From contig OZ025863.1 in the NCBI GenBank assembly GCA_964019425.1, forward strand, positions 186,001 through 250,000: a stretch of 64,000 bases of DNA, given 5' to 3'. The stretch is from Flectonema sp. DT1601. Lineage: Eukaryota; Euglenozoa; Diplonemea; Diplonemida; Diplonemidae. The notes beneath the pieces are model-generated. The model had not been told where the DNA came from. It saw only the letters and a list, made by a program, of their open reading frames with translations, and searched no databases. This document shows, one piece after another, positions 20,262-30,943 of this stretch. The position numbers and the translations under genes are program-made. Position 1 is the stretch's first letter. Each line of letters begins with the position of its first letter.

Positions 20262-21257
20262 ATGAAAAAGAATCCACCGTCAGGAGGTGGAGGTGAACTT
20301 AAGCGACTGAAGCCTAATGGAGAAGAGCCAGACGTTGGTTGCGAGTACCAGACTTTTTTGCTGGAGAAGGGGCTGACCCAGCGTCCTTACAACTTGAATT
20401 ATGATGACATGTTGGAGAAGGAAAAGGACCGCCTGCACAAGATAATGAATGGGGATATCGTCCATGGACGTGAAGGTCACAATGAAGATCCGGCACCGAT
20501 CAAACTCCAAGACGAATTCGACAAGTTCTGCGAGAGGATACCGGCTTGGAAGGATGGCGGATCATATGTATTCTGGAGAGACCATTCCAATGTGAAGGAT
20601 AAGGAGGGGGTTCTGGTTGTCCGCGTTCAGAACAGTGGGTTGTGTTACATGCATGCACCTGCTGCCCTCCAACACTACGTAGTTACCATGAACTCTGGTG
20701 GCACCCATCATGAGATGCTGAATGTGGCCAAGTTTATGAAGCAATACTTCACTGCAAGGCAGCTTTTTAAACACATTGTGCATTGTGAGGGTGGGCATTC
20801 TGTAGAGTTCATGCAGCAAATCATGCAGTTAGATGATGAGGATATTGGGACTATCCCTCGTCTTGGAAAAGCGGAAGACTCTGATATCCACGATGCCCTT
20901 AAACAATATGGAGTTGGCCTGGTTTCTGGCTTCAACGTGGACGCGACCTTCCACACATCGGACCTTACCTCATTTGTGACTGAGAAGTACAATTCCAAGG
21001 AGATAAAGGGAAAACATGCAATGGTACTTGTCGGCTCACGCAAAGACGGAGACCAACACATCTTCCTGCTTCAGAATTGGTGGAGAACAAGACAGTTGAT
21101 TGAAGTGTCTGGTGAGTACCTTGCCCAAACAGGAGCCCAGGTTGTCTTCGTCAAGAAGTCGGTCGACCAAATTCCTGACGAGTTCCCGAAGAATGTAGCC
21201 TCTTACATGGAGACTGAAGACCTTGGTGAGCAGCTTCCTCCAGAGATGATGTATTAG
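20262..21257 (+). CDS. papain-like cysteine peptidase, type A, 331 aa
   Basis: Intact; Q123, C128, H252, N272. Cassettes: QRPYNLNYDD, HCEGGHSVEFMQQ, the short loop in the form DDEDIGTIPRLGKAEDSD, HTSDLTS, KEIK. Thus it pairs the short loop with the KEIK block, whereas the copy at 51556, its positional twin in the duplicated segment, pairs nearly the same loop with KKKK. That difference inside otherwise twin segments suggests conversion after the duplication. Confidence 0.85.
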   Translation: MKKNPPSGGGGELKRLKPNGEEPDVGCEYQTFLLEKGLTQRPYNLNYDDMLEKEKDRLHKIMNGDIVHGREGHNEDPAPIKLQDEFDKFCERIPAWKDGGSYVFWRDHSNVKDKEGVLVVRVQNSGLCYMHAPAALQHYVVTMNSGGTHHEMLNVAKFMKQYFTARQLFKHIVHCEGGHSVEFMQQIMQLDDEDIGTIPRLGKAEDSDIHDALKQYGVGLVSGFNVDATFHTSDLTSFVTEKYNSKEIKGKHAMVLVGSRKDGDQHIFLLQNWWRTRQLIEVSGEYLAQTGAQVVFVKKSVDQIPDEFPKNVASYMETEDLGEQLPPEMMY

Positions 21258-21650
21258 CAAACAGTCCCGTTTATCCCCACAAGAGTCTTTGAACTGTCTT
21301 TGGTCAAAAAGAAGAAAAAAAGTTAATGCGAAGGGTTTATTCTGCGATCTTAAGTTGTGTTCAATCGAACATGAGGTATCTCGGAAAATGGGTTAAAGTA
21401 GCAACACCAACAAAGAATACTCACTGCCAGAAAAGAAAAGCTCCCCAATCCCACCTTCTATAATTTAACTAAGTGCATATTTGTATGCGGCACTGTGTGA
21501 TGAACACTCTTTTGGAATAAGTTAATGAATGTGATGACCCCGTTTACTCCTACTTTCTTTGTTGATTTAGTTTATTCTTGCCAACCCGATGTTCAACCCA
21601 ACAGCCGGTTAATTTGTTTTGTTTTACCTTTTATTTTCTATTCCTACAGC
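21258..21650 (+). other. spacer, peptidase 3' flank
   Basis: Recurrent 3' flank followed by a T-rich tract and CCTACAG. Nothing else is seen. Confidence 0.6.
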
Positions 21651-21845
21651 ATGTGCTATGAACGAAGCTTTTCTCCGAGTACCTTGGCAGTAAATACGGG
21701 TATCGATAGAGTGTGTTGTCGTCTATCCAGTGGATTCCCATTCGTAGGGTCTGGTGCGTTTTTTATGTTGAGGTGTGTTGGAAGACGACGTCAAGATGGG
21801 GCGAGAACGCAGCGCTCTCAAGGGATCATCTCTTTGAGTCTTTGA
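21651..21845 (+). CDS. small MCYERSF frame, unknown
   Basis: 64 codons, as at 6277, with VCCRLSS and GRRRQDGARTQRS variants and the stop preserved after SLSL. Coding status is doubtful. Confidence 0.22.
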   Translation: MCYERSFSPSTLAVNTGIDRVCCRLSSGFPFVGSGAFFMLRCVGRRRQDGARTQRSQGIISLSL

Positions 21846-22513
21846 AGAAAAAACCACACTGACTTCTAAAAATCCAAAAAGCCACGCTAATTATTCCAAG
21901 TACAGTATATTAACCATAATTCTTCTCAATACAGTTACAAACAATAGGGATGAAGGAAAATGATTAACAGAAGAGGTAGAAACAGGGTGAGCTAATGTGT
22001 GTTTGGGCTTAAAAGTTATTAGCCAGCTATATTTTTGTGAAGGAAGGGAGGACATGTCGTCCTGTTCTGGTTATTAGTAGTTTATGACACCGTATCGGTG
22101 AGGGTTTTCGGTTGTTTATTGTCTACGTGATATCAATTACAAATGTTATTCATTCCCCTTGGTGAGCAGCTTCCTCCAGAGATGATGTATTTGAACAATC
22201 CTGTTTATCCCCACAAGAGACTTTCAACTAAACTGTCTTTGGTCAAATAATGCGAAGGGTTTATTCCTTGTAACGATCTTTAAGTTGTGTTCAATCGAAC
22301 ACGTGCATCTCGGCAAACCCATTAAATAACCTACAGCGAAGAAGAACACCCAAATATTTGAGCTAGCTTACATCCTTCGGGATAAGTTAAGATAATTACA
22401 TGTTCATTAACCCCCCCAAGTATACGTTTAATTTACCAAATAATTGACACTAACACTATAGTGAAGGAAGAAAGTGCTATTGAGAAGTACGTGCAGCCGA
22501 CTGTTCCTTTACC
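21846..22513 (+). promoter_or_regulatory. type B upstream region with relic peptidase 3' end
   Basis: The relic lies at about 22157-22314. The relic stop codon has changed to TTG here (GTATTTGAAC), showing that this fragment is not under coding constraint. ACTAAC-ACTATAG precedes the ATG. Confidence 0.5.
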
Positions 22514-23482
22514 ATGTTCAAGACTTCCCGAGTTATTGTGACCTCAGTTAGAGGAAAGATAGCTTGTGAGTTTCAGACTTTTCTGCTGGAGAAGGGGCTG
22601 ACCCAGCGTCCTTACAACTTGAATTATGATGACATGTTGGAGAAGGAAAAGGACCGCCTGCACAAGATAATGAATGGGGATATCGTCCATGGACGTGAAG
22701 GTCACAATGAAGATCCGGCACCGATCAAACTCCAGGACGAATTCGACAAGTTCTGCGAGAGGATACCGGCTTGGAAGGATGGCGGATCATATGTATTCTG
22801 GAGAGACCATTCCAATGTGAAGGATAAGGAGGGGGTTCTGGTTGTCCGCGTTCAGAACAGTGGGTTGTGTTACATGCATGCACCTGCTGCCCTCCAACAC
22901 TACGTAGTTACCATGAACTCTGGTGGCACCCATCATGAGATGCTGAATGTGGCCAAGTTTATGAAGCAATACTTCACTGCAAGGCAGCTTTTTAAACACA
23001 TTGTGCATTGTGAGGGTGGGCATTCTGTAGGGTTCATGCGGCAAATCGGGCAATAGGGTGTTTTGGATATTGAGACTATCCCACGTCGTGGAAAAGCGGA
23101 AGACTCCGATATCCACGATGCCCTTAAACAATATGGAGTTGGCCTGGTTTCTGGCTTCAACGTGGACGCGACCTTCCACACATCGGACCTTACCTCATTT
23201 GTGACTGACAAGTACAATTCCAAGGAGATAAAGGGAAAACATGCAATGGTACTTGTCGGCTCACGCAAAGACGGAGACCAACACATCTTCCTACTTCAGA
23301 ATTGGTGGAGAACAAGACAGTTGATTGAAGTGTCTGGTGAGTACCTTGCCCAAACAGGAGCCCAGGTTGTCTTCGTCAAGAAGTCGGTCGACCAAATTCC
23401 TGACGAGTTCCCGAAGAATGTAGCCTCTTACATGGAGACTGAAGACCTTGGTGAGCAGCTTCCTCCAGAGATGATGTATTAG
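22514..23482 (+). pseudogene. papain-like peptidase, type B, with one in-frame TAG
   Basis: One frame from the type B leader to the family stop except for TAG at 23054-23056, where the normal sequence is QLGVLDI; the preceding IMQ is changed to IGQ, so several bases differ locally. The break lies after the Cys and before the His. Cassettes: QRPYNLNYDD, VGFMRQ, hybrid loop GVLDIETIPRRGKAEDSD, HTSDLTS, KEIK, plus DKYNS for EKYNS. The twin at 53808 is intact and uses a different loop. Confidence 0.8.
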
Positions 23483-23932
23483 CAAACAGTCTCGTTTATC
23501 CCCACAAGAGACTTTGAACTGTCTTTGGTCAAAAAGAAGTAGACAAGTTAATGCGAAGGGTTTATTCTGCGATCTTAAGTTGTGTTCAATCGAACATGTG
23601 GTATCTCGGAAAATGGGTTAAAGTAACAACACCAACAAAGAATACTCACTGCCAGAAAAGAAAAGCTCCCCAATCCCACCTTCTATAATTTAACTAAGTG
23701 CATATTTGTATGCGGCACTATGTGATGAACATTCTTTTGGAATAAGTTACCGAATGTGATGACCCCGTTTACTCCTACTTTCTTTGTTGATTTAGTTTAT
23801 TCTTGCCAACCCGATGTACCCTTTTGATGATAGGAACCTGTGGAAATGAATACTATTCTTTTACTAATCTCTGCTTTTCTTATTCTCACTTTTCTGTTCT
23901 AAAATTAATGATACTAACTTCTATCTCAGGTA
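23483..23932 (+). other. spacer, 3' flank and pyrimidine-rich acceptor-like leader
   Basis: The peptidase 3' flank runs directly into the Josephin-like leader ending in ACTAACTTCTATCTCAG. No gene. Confidence 0.6.
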
Positions 23933-24115
23933 ACTTATAGATTACTCAACCGGGGCTATAAATCTGACAATATCATAGCAGCATGCCTCCGCTTCGTTAG
24001 CTCTCACATTGATGATGGTAATACTGCAGCTGCAATGCGTCGACGTATCAGCCTTGCTTTTGAGAAGTTTAGTCACAAAGTCCTTAAGTTTAACCATCGA
24101 AAAGGATACAATTAA
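23933..24115 (+). pseudogene. 5' fragment of Josephin-like gene, copy 2
   Basis: Only the first open frame remains (TYRLLNRGYKSDNIIAACLRF... to FNHRKGYN), ending at TAA 24113-24115. It has no TAG at the position used in copy 1. It is cut about 30 bases later and joined to a type B upstream region. The catalytic domain is absent. Copies at 48383 and 55227 share this truncation, so it predates their duplication. Confidence 0.6.
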
Positions 24116-24726
24116 CCATACGGGCTCTACAATTAATATTTAATAGTAGACAAATAATAGGGATGAAGGAAAATGATTAACAGAAGAGGTAGAAACAGGG
24201 TGAGCTAATGTGTGTTTGGGCTTAAAAGTTATTAGCCAGCTATATTTTTGTGAAGGAAGGGAGGACATGTCGTCCTGTTCTGGTTATTAGTAGTTTATCA
24301 CAACGTATCGGTGAGGGTTTTCGGTTGTTTATTGTCTACGTGATATCAATTACAAATGTTATTCGTTCCCCTTGGTGGGCAGCTTCCTCCAGAGATGATG
24401 TATTTGAACAATCCTGTTTATCCCCGCAAGAGACTTTCAACTAAACTGTCTTTGGTCAAATAATGCGAAGGGTTTATTCCTTGTAACGATCTTTAAGTTG
24501 TGTTCAATCGAACACGTGGATCTAGGCAAACCCATTAAATAACTAACAGCAAAGAAGAGCACACAAATATTTGAGCTAGCTTGCATCCTTCGGGATAATT
24601 TAAGATATTTACATGTTCATTAACCCCCCCAAGTATACGTTAAATTAACCAAATAATTGACACTAACACTATAGTGAAGGAAGAAAGTGCTATTGAGAAG
24701 TACGTGCAGCTGACTGTTCCTTTACC
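24116..24726 (+). promoter_or_regulatory. type B upstream region with relic peptidase 3' end
   Basis: It begins at the Josephin-like truncation point. The relic is at about 24369-24527 with GGTGGGCAGC in place of GGTGAGCAGC. ACTAAC-ACTATAG precedes the ATG at 24727. Confidence 0.5.
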
Positions 24727-25710
24727 ATGTTCAGGACTTCCCGAGTTATTGTGACCTCAGTTAGAGGAAAGATAGCTTGTGAGTTTCAGGCTTTTCTGCA
24801 GAAGAAGAGGCTGACCCAGCGTCCTTACAACTTGAATTATGATGACATGTTGGAGAAGGAAAAGGACCGCCTGCACAAGATAATGAATGGGGATATCGTC
24901 CATGGACGTGAAGGTCACAATGAAGATCCAGCACCGATCAAACTCCAGGACGAATTCGACAAGTTCTGCGAGAGGATACCGGCTTGGAAGGATGGCGGAT
25001 CATATGTATTCTGGAGAGACCATTCCAATGTGAAGGATAAGGAGGGGGTTCTGGTTGTCCGCGTTCAGAACAGTGGGTTGTGTTACATGCATGCACCTGC
25101 TGCCCTCCAACACTACGTAGTTACCATGAACTCTGGTGGCACCCATCATGAGATGCTGAATGTGGCCAAGTTTATGAAGCAATACTTCACTGCAAGGCAG
25201 CTTTTTAAACACATTGTGCAGTGTGAGGGTGGGCATTCTGTAGGGTTCATGCAGCAAATCATGCAGTTGGATGATGAGGATATTGAGTCCTTTTACATTC
25301 CTAAACATGATGGTCTTCTGACAGCCACAGCTGCAGGGATTCATGATGCTCTTCAAGAATATGGAGTTGGCCTGGTTTCTGGCTTCAACGTGGACGCGAC
25401 CTTCCACGAATCGGATCTTGCCTCATTTGTGACTGAGAAGTACAATTCCAAGAAGAAAAAGGGAAAACATGCAATGGTACTTGTCGGCTCACGCAAAGAC
25501 GGAGACCAACACATCTTCCTACTTCAGAATTGGTGGAGAACAAGACAGTTGATTGAAGTGTCTGGTGAGTACCTTGCCCAAACAGGAGCCCAGGTTGTCT
25601 TCGTCAAGAAGTCGGTCGACCAAATTCCTGACGAGTTCCCGAAGAATATAGCCTCTTACATGGAGACTGAAGACCTTGGTGAGCAGCTTCCTCCAGAGAT
25701 GATGTATTAG
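24727..25710 (+). CDS. papain-like cysteine peptidase, type B, 327 aa
   Basis: Intact; Q114, C119, H248, N268. The first residues read MFRTS rather than MFKTS, and QKKRL replaces QKKGL. Cassettes: QRPYNLNYDD, QCEGGHSVGFMQQ, a third loop form (DDEDIESFYIPKHDG...TATAAG) that combines the acidic start of the short loop with the long C-terminal half, HESDLAS and KKKK. NIASYM replaces NVASYM near the end, a change shared only with 56021, its duplicate-segment twin. Confidence 0.85.
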   Translation: MFRTSRVIVTSVRGKIACEFQAFLQKKRLTQRPYNLNYDDMLEKEKDRLHKIMNGDIVHGREGHNEDPAPIKLQDEFDKFCERIPAWKDGGSYVFWRDHSNVKDKEGVLVVRVQNSGLCYMHAPAALQHYVVTMNSGGTHHEMLNVAKFMKQYFTARQLFKHIVQCEGGHSVGFMQQIMQLDDEDIESFYIPKHDGLLTATAAGIHDALQEYGVGLVSGFNVDATFHESDLASFVTEKYNSKKKKGKHAMVLVGSRKDGDQHIFLLQNWWRTRQLIEVSGEYLAQTGAQVVFVKKSVDQIPDEFPKNIASYMETEDLGEQLPPEMMY

Positions 25711-26141
25711 CAAACAGTCCCGTTAATCCCCACAAGAGAGAATGACCATCATCGTCCATATTGTGTAATTAAGACTGAATAAATAAATGGATACTAAATT
25801 ATAATTATAATGTTAAAGAGATTAAACACAAACAACTGACGTCGGGGTAATGTTGCATCTTCGAGAGGTCGGTTACCCAAGACTTTGAAAAACACCGAGG
25901 CAAGAGGTGCAACAAGCCAGAAACAACAGGTACACCAATAGCGAACCTCAAGAAGAAACACCCAGGGTGGGAGGGTGGGAAATTCTTTTGTTTTAGAGAA
26001 ATAACAAAAAGAGCAAAATTTGCTAAGGAAAGGAAGTAACATATTAGTTAAAAGTGTACCGATATAATATAACGTCTCAAACACAGCGCTAACCAGTGCA
26101 ACGAGAGCTAATAAGTTCGATAAGCCACTGCTGAACCAACA

Positions 26142-26368
26142 TTTTTTTTTTTTTTTGAGTGTTTCACTACTGTGTTTCTCCTTCTTTTTGTTACTACTAT
26201 AATTGCTTAGGCGCTGCCCTTACTGGGTGGCCGTTCACTTTTTCGAGACAATGGGGGATGCGACACGGAAACTGATTGCGCTGTGAGGCGCGGTGCGTAC
26301 AGCGGGGTTCGAACCGAGGCCGATTGGGTGCGGGGGCACCACCCCATCCACTGCACTATGACGCCCCC
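26142..26368 (-). mobile_element. tRNA-derived SINE with poly(A) tail
   Basis: Read on the minus strand, it starts GGGGGCGTCATAGTGCAGTGG. It has an A-box-like TAGTGCAGTGG, a perfect B box GGTTCGAACCC (about 26305-26315), a ~130-bp body and a 15-base A tail at 26156-26142. ATGTT occurs at both flanks and could be a short target duplication. The structure is classic for a Pol III SINE; the parent tRNA is not identified. Confidence 0.65.
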
Positions 26369-26480
26369 GAAAAAAAACATAATAGGTGCAGAGTGCATTT
26401 TAGATAAGGAAGGACATTTTTCATTTTCCGTTCCGTTAGGACAGAAAAGTAATAAGTATAAAATAGTTTTCGACGTACCA

Positions 26481-26565
26481 GAGCCTACATAGCCGAGTTG
26501 TTATGGTCGTCGACCTTAAATCGCTTACGTAACCGTGGTCGGGGGTTCAATTCCCGGTCACGGCA
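26481..26565 (+). ncRNA. tRNA-like sequence, probably a degenerate tRNA or second SINE head
   Basis: It contains TAGCCGAGTTG (A box) and GGTTCAATTCC (B box) at tRNA-like spacing with a T-arm stem CCGTG.../...CACGG pattern, but the 5' acceptor strand does not pair with the 3' end, so a functional tRNA is unlikely. Confidence 0.45.
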
Positions 26566-26661
26566 CAATTTTTGGTATTTTTAACCAGAAAATTTTAAAG
26601 TAAAAAACAGTAAGAAAAAGGCACAAAAGTGGACTTGGTGATCATTCCCTGAGTAAACTAT

Positions 26662-27084
26662 GACTTTGAACTGTCTTTGGTCAAAAAGAAGTAGACAAGT
26701 TAATGCGAAGGGTTTATTCTGCGATCTTAAGTTGTGTTCAATCGAACATATGGTATGTCGTAAAATGGGTTAAAGTAACAACACCAACAAAGAATACTCA
26801 CTGCCAGAAAAGAAAAGCTCCCCAATCCCACCTTCTATAATTTAACTAAGTGCATATTTGTATGCGGCACTATGTGATGAACACTCTTTTGGAATAAGTT
26901 AACGAATGTGATGACCCCGTTTACTCCTACTTTCTTTGTTTATTTAGTTTATTCTTGCCAACCCGATGTACCCTTTTGATGTTAGGAAACTGTGGAAATG
27001 AATACTATTCTTTTACTAATCTCTGCTTTTCTTATTCTCACCTTTCTGTTCTAAAATGAATGATACTAACTTCTATCTCAGGTA
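26662..27084 (+). other. spacer, peptidase 3' flank to Josephin-like leader
   Basis: The 3' flank that belongs to the gene at 24727 resumes here after the insertion, followed by the pyrimidine tract and TACTAACTTCTATCTCAG. Nothing else is seen. Confidence 0.6.
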
Positions 27085-27945
27085 ACTTATAGATTACTCA
27101 ACCGGGGCTATAAATCTGACAATATCATAGCAGCATGCCTCCGCTTCGTTAGCTCTCACATTGATGATGGTAATACTGCAGCTGCAATGCGTCGACGTAT
27201 CAGCCTTACTTTTGAGAAGTTTAGTCACAAAGTCCTTAATTCATAGATTAAGCATCGAAAAGGATACAATTAACCATACTGGCTCTACAAGCCATTCCTT
27301 GGATAAACGATTTCCATCATCCCTTCATCAAACATCAGGAGAAGGTCTTCTCAGTGGAGAATGCGGATGGTCATCGCTCAACTTCATTGCAGATCATTTA
27401 TATATCGATAGAATTAACTTCAGTTTTCTGTAAAACTACCAACAGCGATTTTATGAAGAATCTCTTAAAGTAGAACTCAACAACTCAGAACATAAACCAT
27501 CACCAGATGGTTGGTTCTCGCTACAAGTACTTAACATGGCTTGCATGACTAAATTCAACAAGAGAATTGAGTACTTCGTTAACCCAGCAGATTTCGACTA
27601 TCCTGAAGCAGCCGCAGCACTTCTTCTGCATCAAGCGAAAACAAGGATGACTCACTTTATTGTTGCTCTAGTCTCATTTGAGTCCATGATCATCCGAGAC
27701 ATTCTTAAAGGCACAAAAGATTTAAGACTCCCTTTCGATCATTTTGACAAGATGTACCAAACTACAGAATATAGTTTCCATATGATACCATTAAAAGCTC
27801 AGACTGATATGGATGTTACAATGACACCTGCGAATAGGACTTTTGATGGTATGCGAAGATAAAGTAAAACGCAAATTGGATGACGACTCATCTAATAACT
27901 CGACTGTAAAAGTGAAACGACCAGACGTCAAAAATTCAAATTGAG
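27085..27945 (+). pseudogene. Josephin-like cysteine protease gene, copy 3 (in-frame TAA)
   Basis: Offset 26,404 from copy 1 with the same organisation: a first frame closing at 27244-27246, then 27161-27862 with the Cys block, the in-frame TAA at 27431-27433 and the His block. Here the nucleophile is followed by GWSSLNFI instead of GWAALNFI, and VNPADF replaces VNSADF. The lysine-rich alternative tail frame beyond 27850 is also kept, ending NSN then TGA. Retention of the same stop in all four copies that reach it means either old breakage or a recoded/spliced gene. Confidence 0.55.
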
Positions 27946-28226
27946 CAAAAGCAAATAAACATTGCTAGCCCTATCCTGGCGAGCTCCGATGGATTTTTAT
28001 CTTTGAACGATAGCAACTTCAACACAGAATAAAGTCCCTTAGAACTTACTGCTGAAGGACTAAAAAGGGACAAGTAGCATAAGATTAAGGCTCCTGAAAC
28101 TACATATTCTATTACCCTTTTGATGTTAGGAAACTGCAGAAATGAATACTTTTCTTTTACTAATCTCTGCTTTTCTTATTCTCACTTTTCAGTTTTAAAA
28201 TGAATGATACAAACTAGCACCACAAA
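27946..28226 (+). other. type A leader spacer
   Basis: It holds the TTGCTAGCCC block, the AGTCCCTT/AAGGGAC hairpin, the pyrimidine tract and the TACAAAC-TAG variant of the acceptor-like motif (TAC-AAAC here, so the branch-point match is weakened). Confidence 0.5.
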
Positions 28227-28753
28227 ATGAAAAAGAATCCACCGTCAGGAGGTGGAGGTGAAGTTAAGCGACTGAAGCCTAATGGAGAAGAGCCAGATGT
28301 TGGTTGCGAGTACCAGACTTTTCTACTGGAGAAGGGGCTGACAGGCGATCCATACTTCCTGAATTATGAAACCATGGTAGAAGAGAGAAGGGACCGCCTG
28401 CACAAGATAATGAATGGAGATATCGTCCATGGACGTGAAGGTCACAATGAAGATCCAGCTCCGATCAAACTCCAGGACGAATTCGACAAGTTCTGCGAGA
28501 GGATACCGGCTTGGAAGGATGGCGGATCATATGTATTCTGGAGAGACCATTCCAATGTGAAGGATAAGGAGGGGGTTCTGGTTGTCCGCGTTCAGAACAG
28601 TGGGTTGTGTTACATGCATGCACCTGCTGCCCTCCAACACTACGTAGTTACCATGAACTCTGGTGGTTATCGATCGACTATGTCGATCACTTTCTATTTT
28701 CCGTCCTGGTCAAGACGCTAAACTGATTGTTTTTTCTTTAAAATAATTAAAAG

Positions 28754-28788
<35 letters not shown>

Positions 28789-29114
28789 TAAACAATGTTA
28801 TCATTGTTTTTTTTTCTATCGATCGACTATGTCGATTAATTTCTATTTTCCGTCCCGATCGAGACGCTAAACTGATTGTTTCCTTTTTTTTAAATAATAA
28901 ATAAAAAAAAAAAAAAAAAAAAGAGCATCTCCCTGCTATTCTCATATCCCCACAATAATATTATACCTTTTCATTTTCTCTTTCCTTTTCTGGTCTTTTT
29001 TTTTTTTTTCTTCTTTTTTTTCCTTTTTCATACAACGTTTTTTATTTATATTTTATTTTTTTTTTTTTATTTTTTTCATGTTTGATTATTTCCTCTTCAT
29101 ATTTTTTTTTTTTT

Positions 29115-29147
<33 letters not shown>

Positions 29148-29906
29148 TCTCTGCCTCTCTCTTAATTCTGTTCGTTTCTTTGAAACGAAAATTCATTTGA
29201 ATATTATTCCTTGGTCAGCAACAGTCATTGTCGCCCTCTGGGCCTGTTAAAAAAAAAAAATAAAAAGAAAGTTTACATCGGGAATAGGGCAGGAGCCAAA
29301 AGCTACCAGTCCGTTACTTCCCACTCTATCGAATTCACCCATCATGAGATGCTGAATGTGGCCAAGTTTATGAAGCAATACTTCACTGCATGGCAGCTTT
29401 TTAAACACATTGTGCATTGTGAGGGTGGGCATTCTGTAGGGTTCATGCGGCATATCATGCAGTTGGGTGTTTTGGATATTGAGTCCCTTTACATTCTTCA
29501 ACGTGGTGGTCTTCTGACAGCCACAGCTGCAGGGATTCATGATGCTCTTCAAGAATACGGAGTTGGCCTGGTTTCTGGCTTCAACGTGGACGCGACCTTC
29601 CACACATCGAACCTTACCTCATTTGTGACTGAAAAGTACAATTCCGAGGAGATAAAGGGAAAACATGCAATGGTACTTGTCGGCTCACGCAAAGACGGAG
29701 ACCAACACATCTTCCTACTTCAGAATTGGTGGAGAACAAGACAGTTGATTGAAGTGTCTGGTGAGTACCTTGCCCAAACAGGAGCCCAGGTTGTCTTCGT
29801 CAAGAAGTCGGTCGAACAGATTCCTGACGAGTTCCCGAAGAATGTAGCCTCTTACATGGAGACTGAAGACCTTGGTGAGCAGCTTCCTCCAGAGATGATG
29901 TATTAG
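28227..29906 (+). pseudogene. type A peptidase gene split by a LINE tail
   Basis: The first part (to 28666) runs through the catalytic Cys to NSGG; the second part resumes at 29336 with THHEMLNVAKF and runs to the normal stop. Between them lies a 669-bp retroelement tail, inserted after the second base pair-rich GGTGG with no base lost or duplicated. Cassettes: GDPYFLNYE, a Trp in YFTAWQLF shared only with 46922, VGFMRH, long loop SLYILQRGG, HTSNLTS, EEIK, and EQIPDEF as in 1823. It is the twin of the gene at 1823 (offset 26,404 before and 27,073 after the insertion). Confidence 0.85.
28667..29335 (+). mobile_element. 5'-truncated LINE tail (669 bp)
   Basis: It begins inside a minisatellite unit (TTATCGATCGACTATG), contains two units, the T-rich terminal region starting GAGCATCTCCCTGC, and ends GTTACTTCCCACTCTATCGAATT. 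It differs at several positions from the two LINE ends at 31494 and 42985 (for example CTATTCTCAT for CTATCCTCAT), so it is an older or separate insertion. Confidence 0.75.
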
Positions 29907-30358
29907 CAAACAGTCCCGTTTATCCCCACAAGAGACTTTGAAATGTCTTTGGTCAAAAAGAAGGAGAAAAGTTAATGCGAAGGGTTTATTCTGCGATCTT
30001 GAGTTGTGTTCAATCGAACATGTGGTATCTCGGAAAATGGGTTAAAGTAACAACACCAACAAAGAATACTCACTGCCAGAAAAGAAAAGCTCCCCAATCC
30101 CACCTTCTATAATTTAACTAAGTGCATATTTGTATGCGGCACTATGTGATTGAGTCACTCTTTTGGAATAAGTTAATGAATGTGATGACCCCGTTTACTC
30201 CTACTTTCTTTGTTGATTTAGTTTATTCTTGCCAACCCGATGTACCTTTTTGATGTTAGGAAACTGTGGAAATGAATACTATTCTTTTACTAATCTCTGC
30301 TTTTCTTATTCTCACTTTTCTGTTCTAAAATGAATGATACTAACTTCTATCTCAGGTA
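29907..30358 (+). other. spacer, peptidase 3' flank to Josephin-like leader
   Basis: Recurrent flank plus pyrimidine tract and TACTAACTTCTATCTCAG. No gene. Confidence 0.6.
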
Positions 30359-30479
30359 ACTTATAGATTACTCAACCGGGGCTATAAATCTGACAATATC
30401 ATAGCAGCATGCCTCCGCTTCGTTAGCTCTCACATTGATGATGGTAATACTGCAGCTGCAATGCGTCGACGTATCAGCC
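30359..30479 (+). pseudogene. Josephin-like gene copy 4, 5' piece
   Basis: The first open frame starts as in other copies (TYRLLNRGYKSDNIIAACLRF) and is cut at CGTATCAGCC by a 12.5-kb LINE insertion. Its other piece is at 42986. Confidence 0.65.
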
Positions 30480-30624
30480 AAGAGGATTAAAAAAAAAAAA
30501 AAAAAAAAAGAATAAACAATGTTATCATTGTTTTTTTATCGATCGACTATGTCGATCACTTTCTATTTTCCGTCCTGGTCAAGACGCTAAACTGATTGTT
30601 TTTTCTTTAAAAAATAATTAAAAG

Positions 30625-30656
<32 letters not shown>

Positions 30657-30909
30657 TAAACAATGTTATCATTGTTTTTTTATCGATCGACTATGTCGAT
30701 CACTTTCAATTTTCCGTCCTGGTCAGGACGCTAAACTGATTGTTTTTTCTTTATAAATAAATAAAAAGAATAAAAAAAAAAAAAAAAAAAAGGAATAAAC
30801 AATGTTATCATTGTTTTTTTTTTTATCGATCGACTATGTCGATTACTTTCTATTTTCCGTCCTGGTCAAGACGCTAAACTGATTGTTTTTTCTTTAAAAT
30901 AATTAAAAG

Positions 30910-30943
<34 letters not shown>

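Larger units (their letters stand above)
18332..25739 (+). repeat. segmental duplication, left copy (partner 49626-57033)
   Basis: Gene starts at 18352, 20262, 22514 and 24727 recur at 49646, 51556, 53808 and 56021, all at offset 31,294. The order chimera, A, small frame, B, Josephin fragment, B is identical. The pair also extends upstream to about 13195/49241 once the 4752-bp array is removed. Local differences are concentrated in the cassettes of the peptidase genes. Confidence 0.85.
25740..26661. mobile_element. ~922-bp insertion containing two tRNA-like elements
   Basis: The recurrent 3' flank is broken between CACAAGAGA (25739) and CTTTGAACTG (26664), with a possible 2-base GA duplication. 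Near the ends GAATGACCATCA (25740) faces TGGTGATCATTC (26634-26645), an imperfect inverted pair (10 of 12), though the right one is ~16 bases internal. No transposase is encoded. A SINE-like element sits inside on the minus strand and a second tRNA-like stretch on the plus strand. The carrier family is unknown. Confidence 0.5.
26405..30000 (+). repeat. segmental duplication of 1-2930, broken by insertions
   Basis: The Josephin-like gene and type A gene at 757-2833 recur at offset 26,404 (27161, 27536, 28227). After the 669-bp LINE tail the offset becomes 27,073. The extent before 26662 is masked by the tRNA-like insertion. Confidence 0.75.

Noticed and set aside
26481-26565. Functional tRNA gene
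   Set aside because: The 5' and 3' acceptor strands do not pair.
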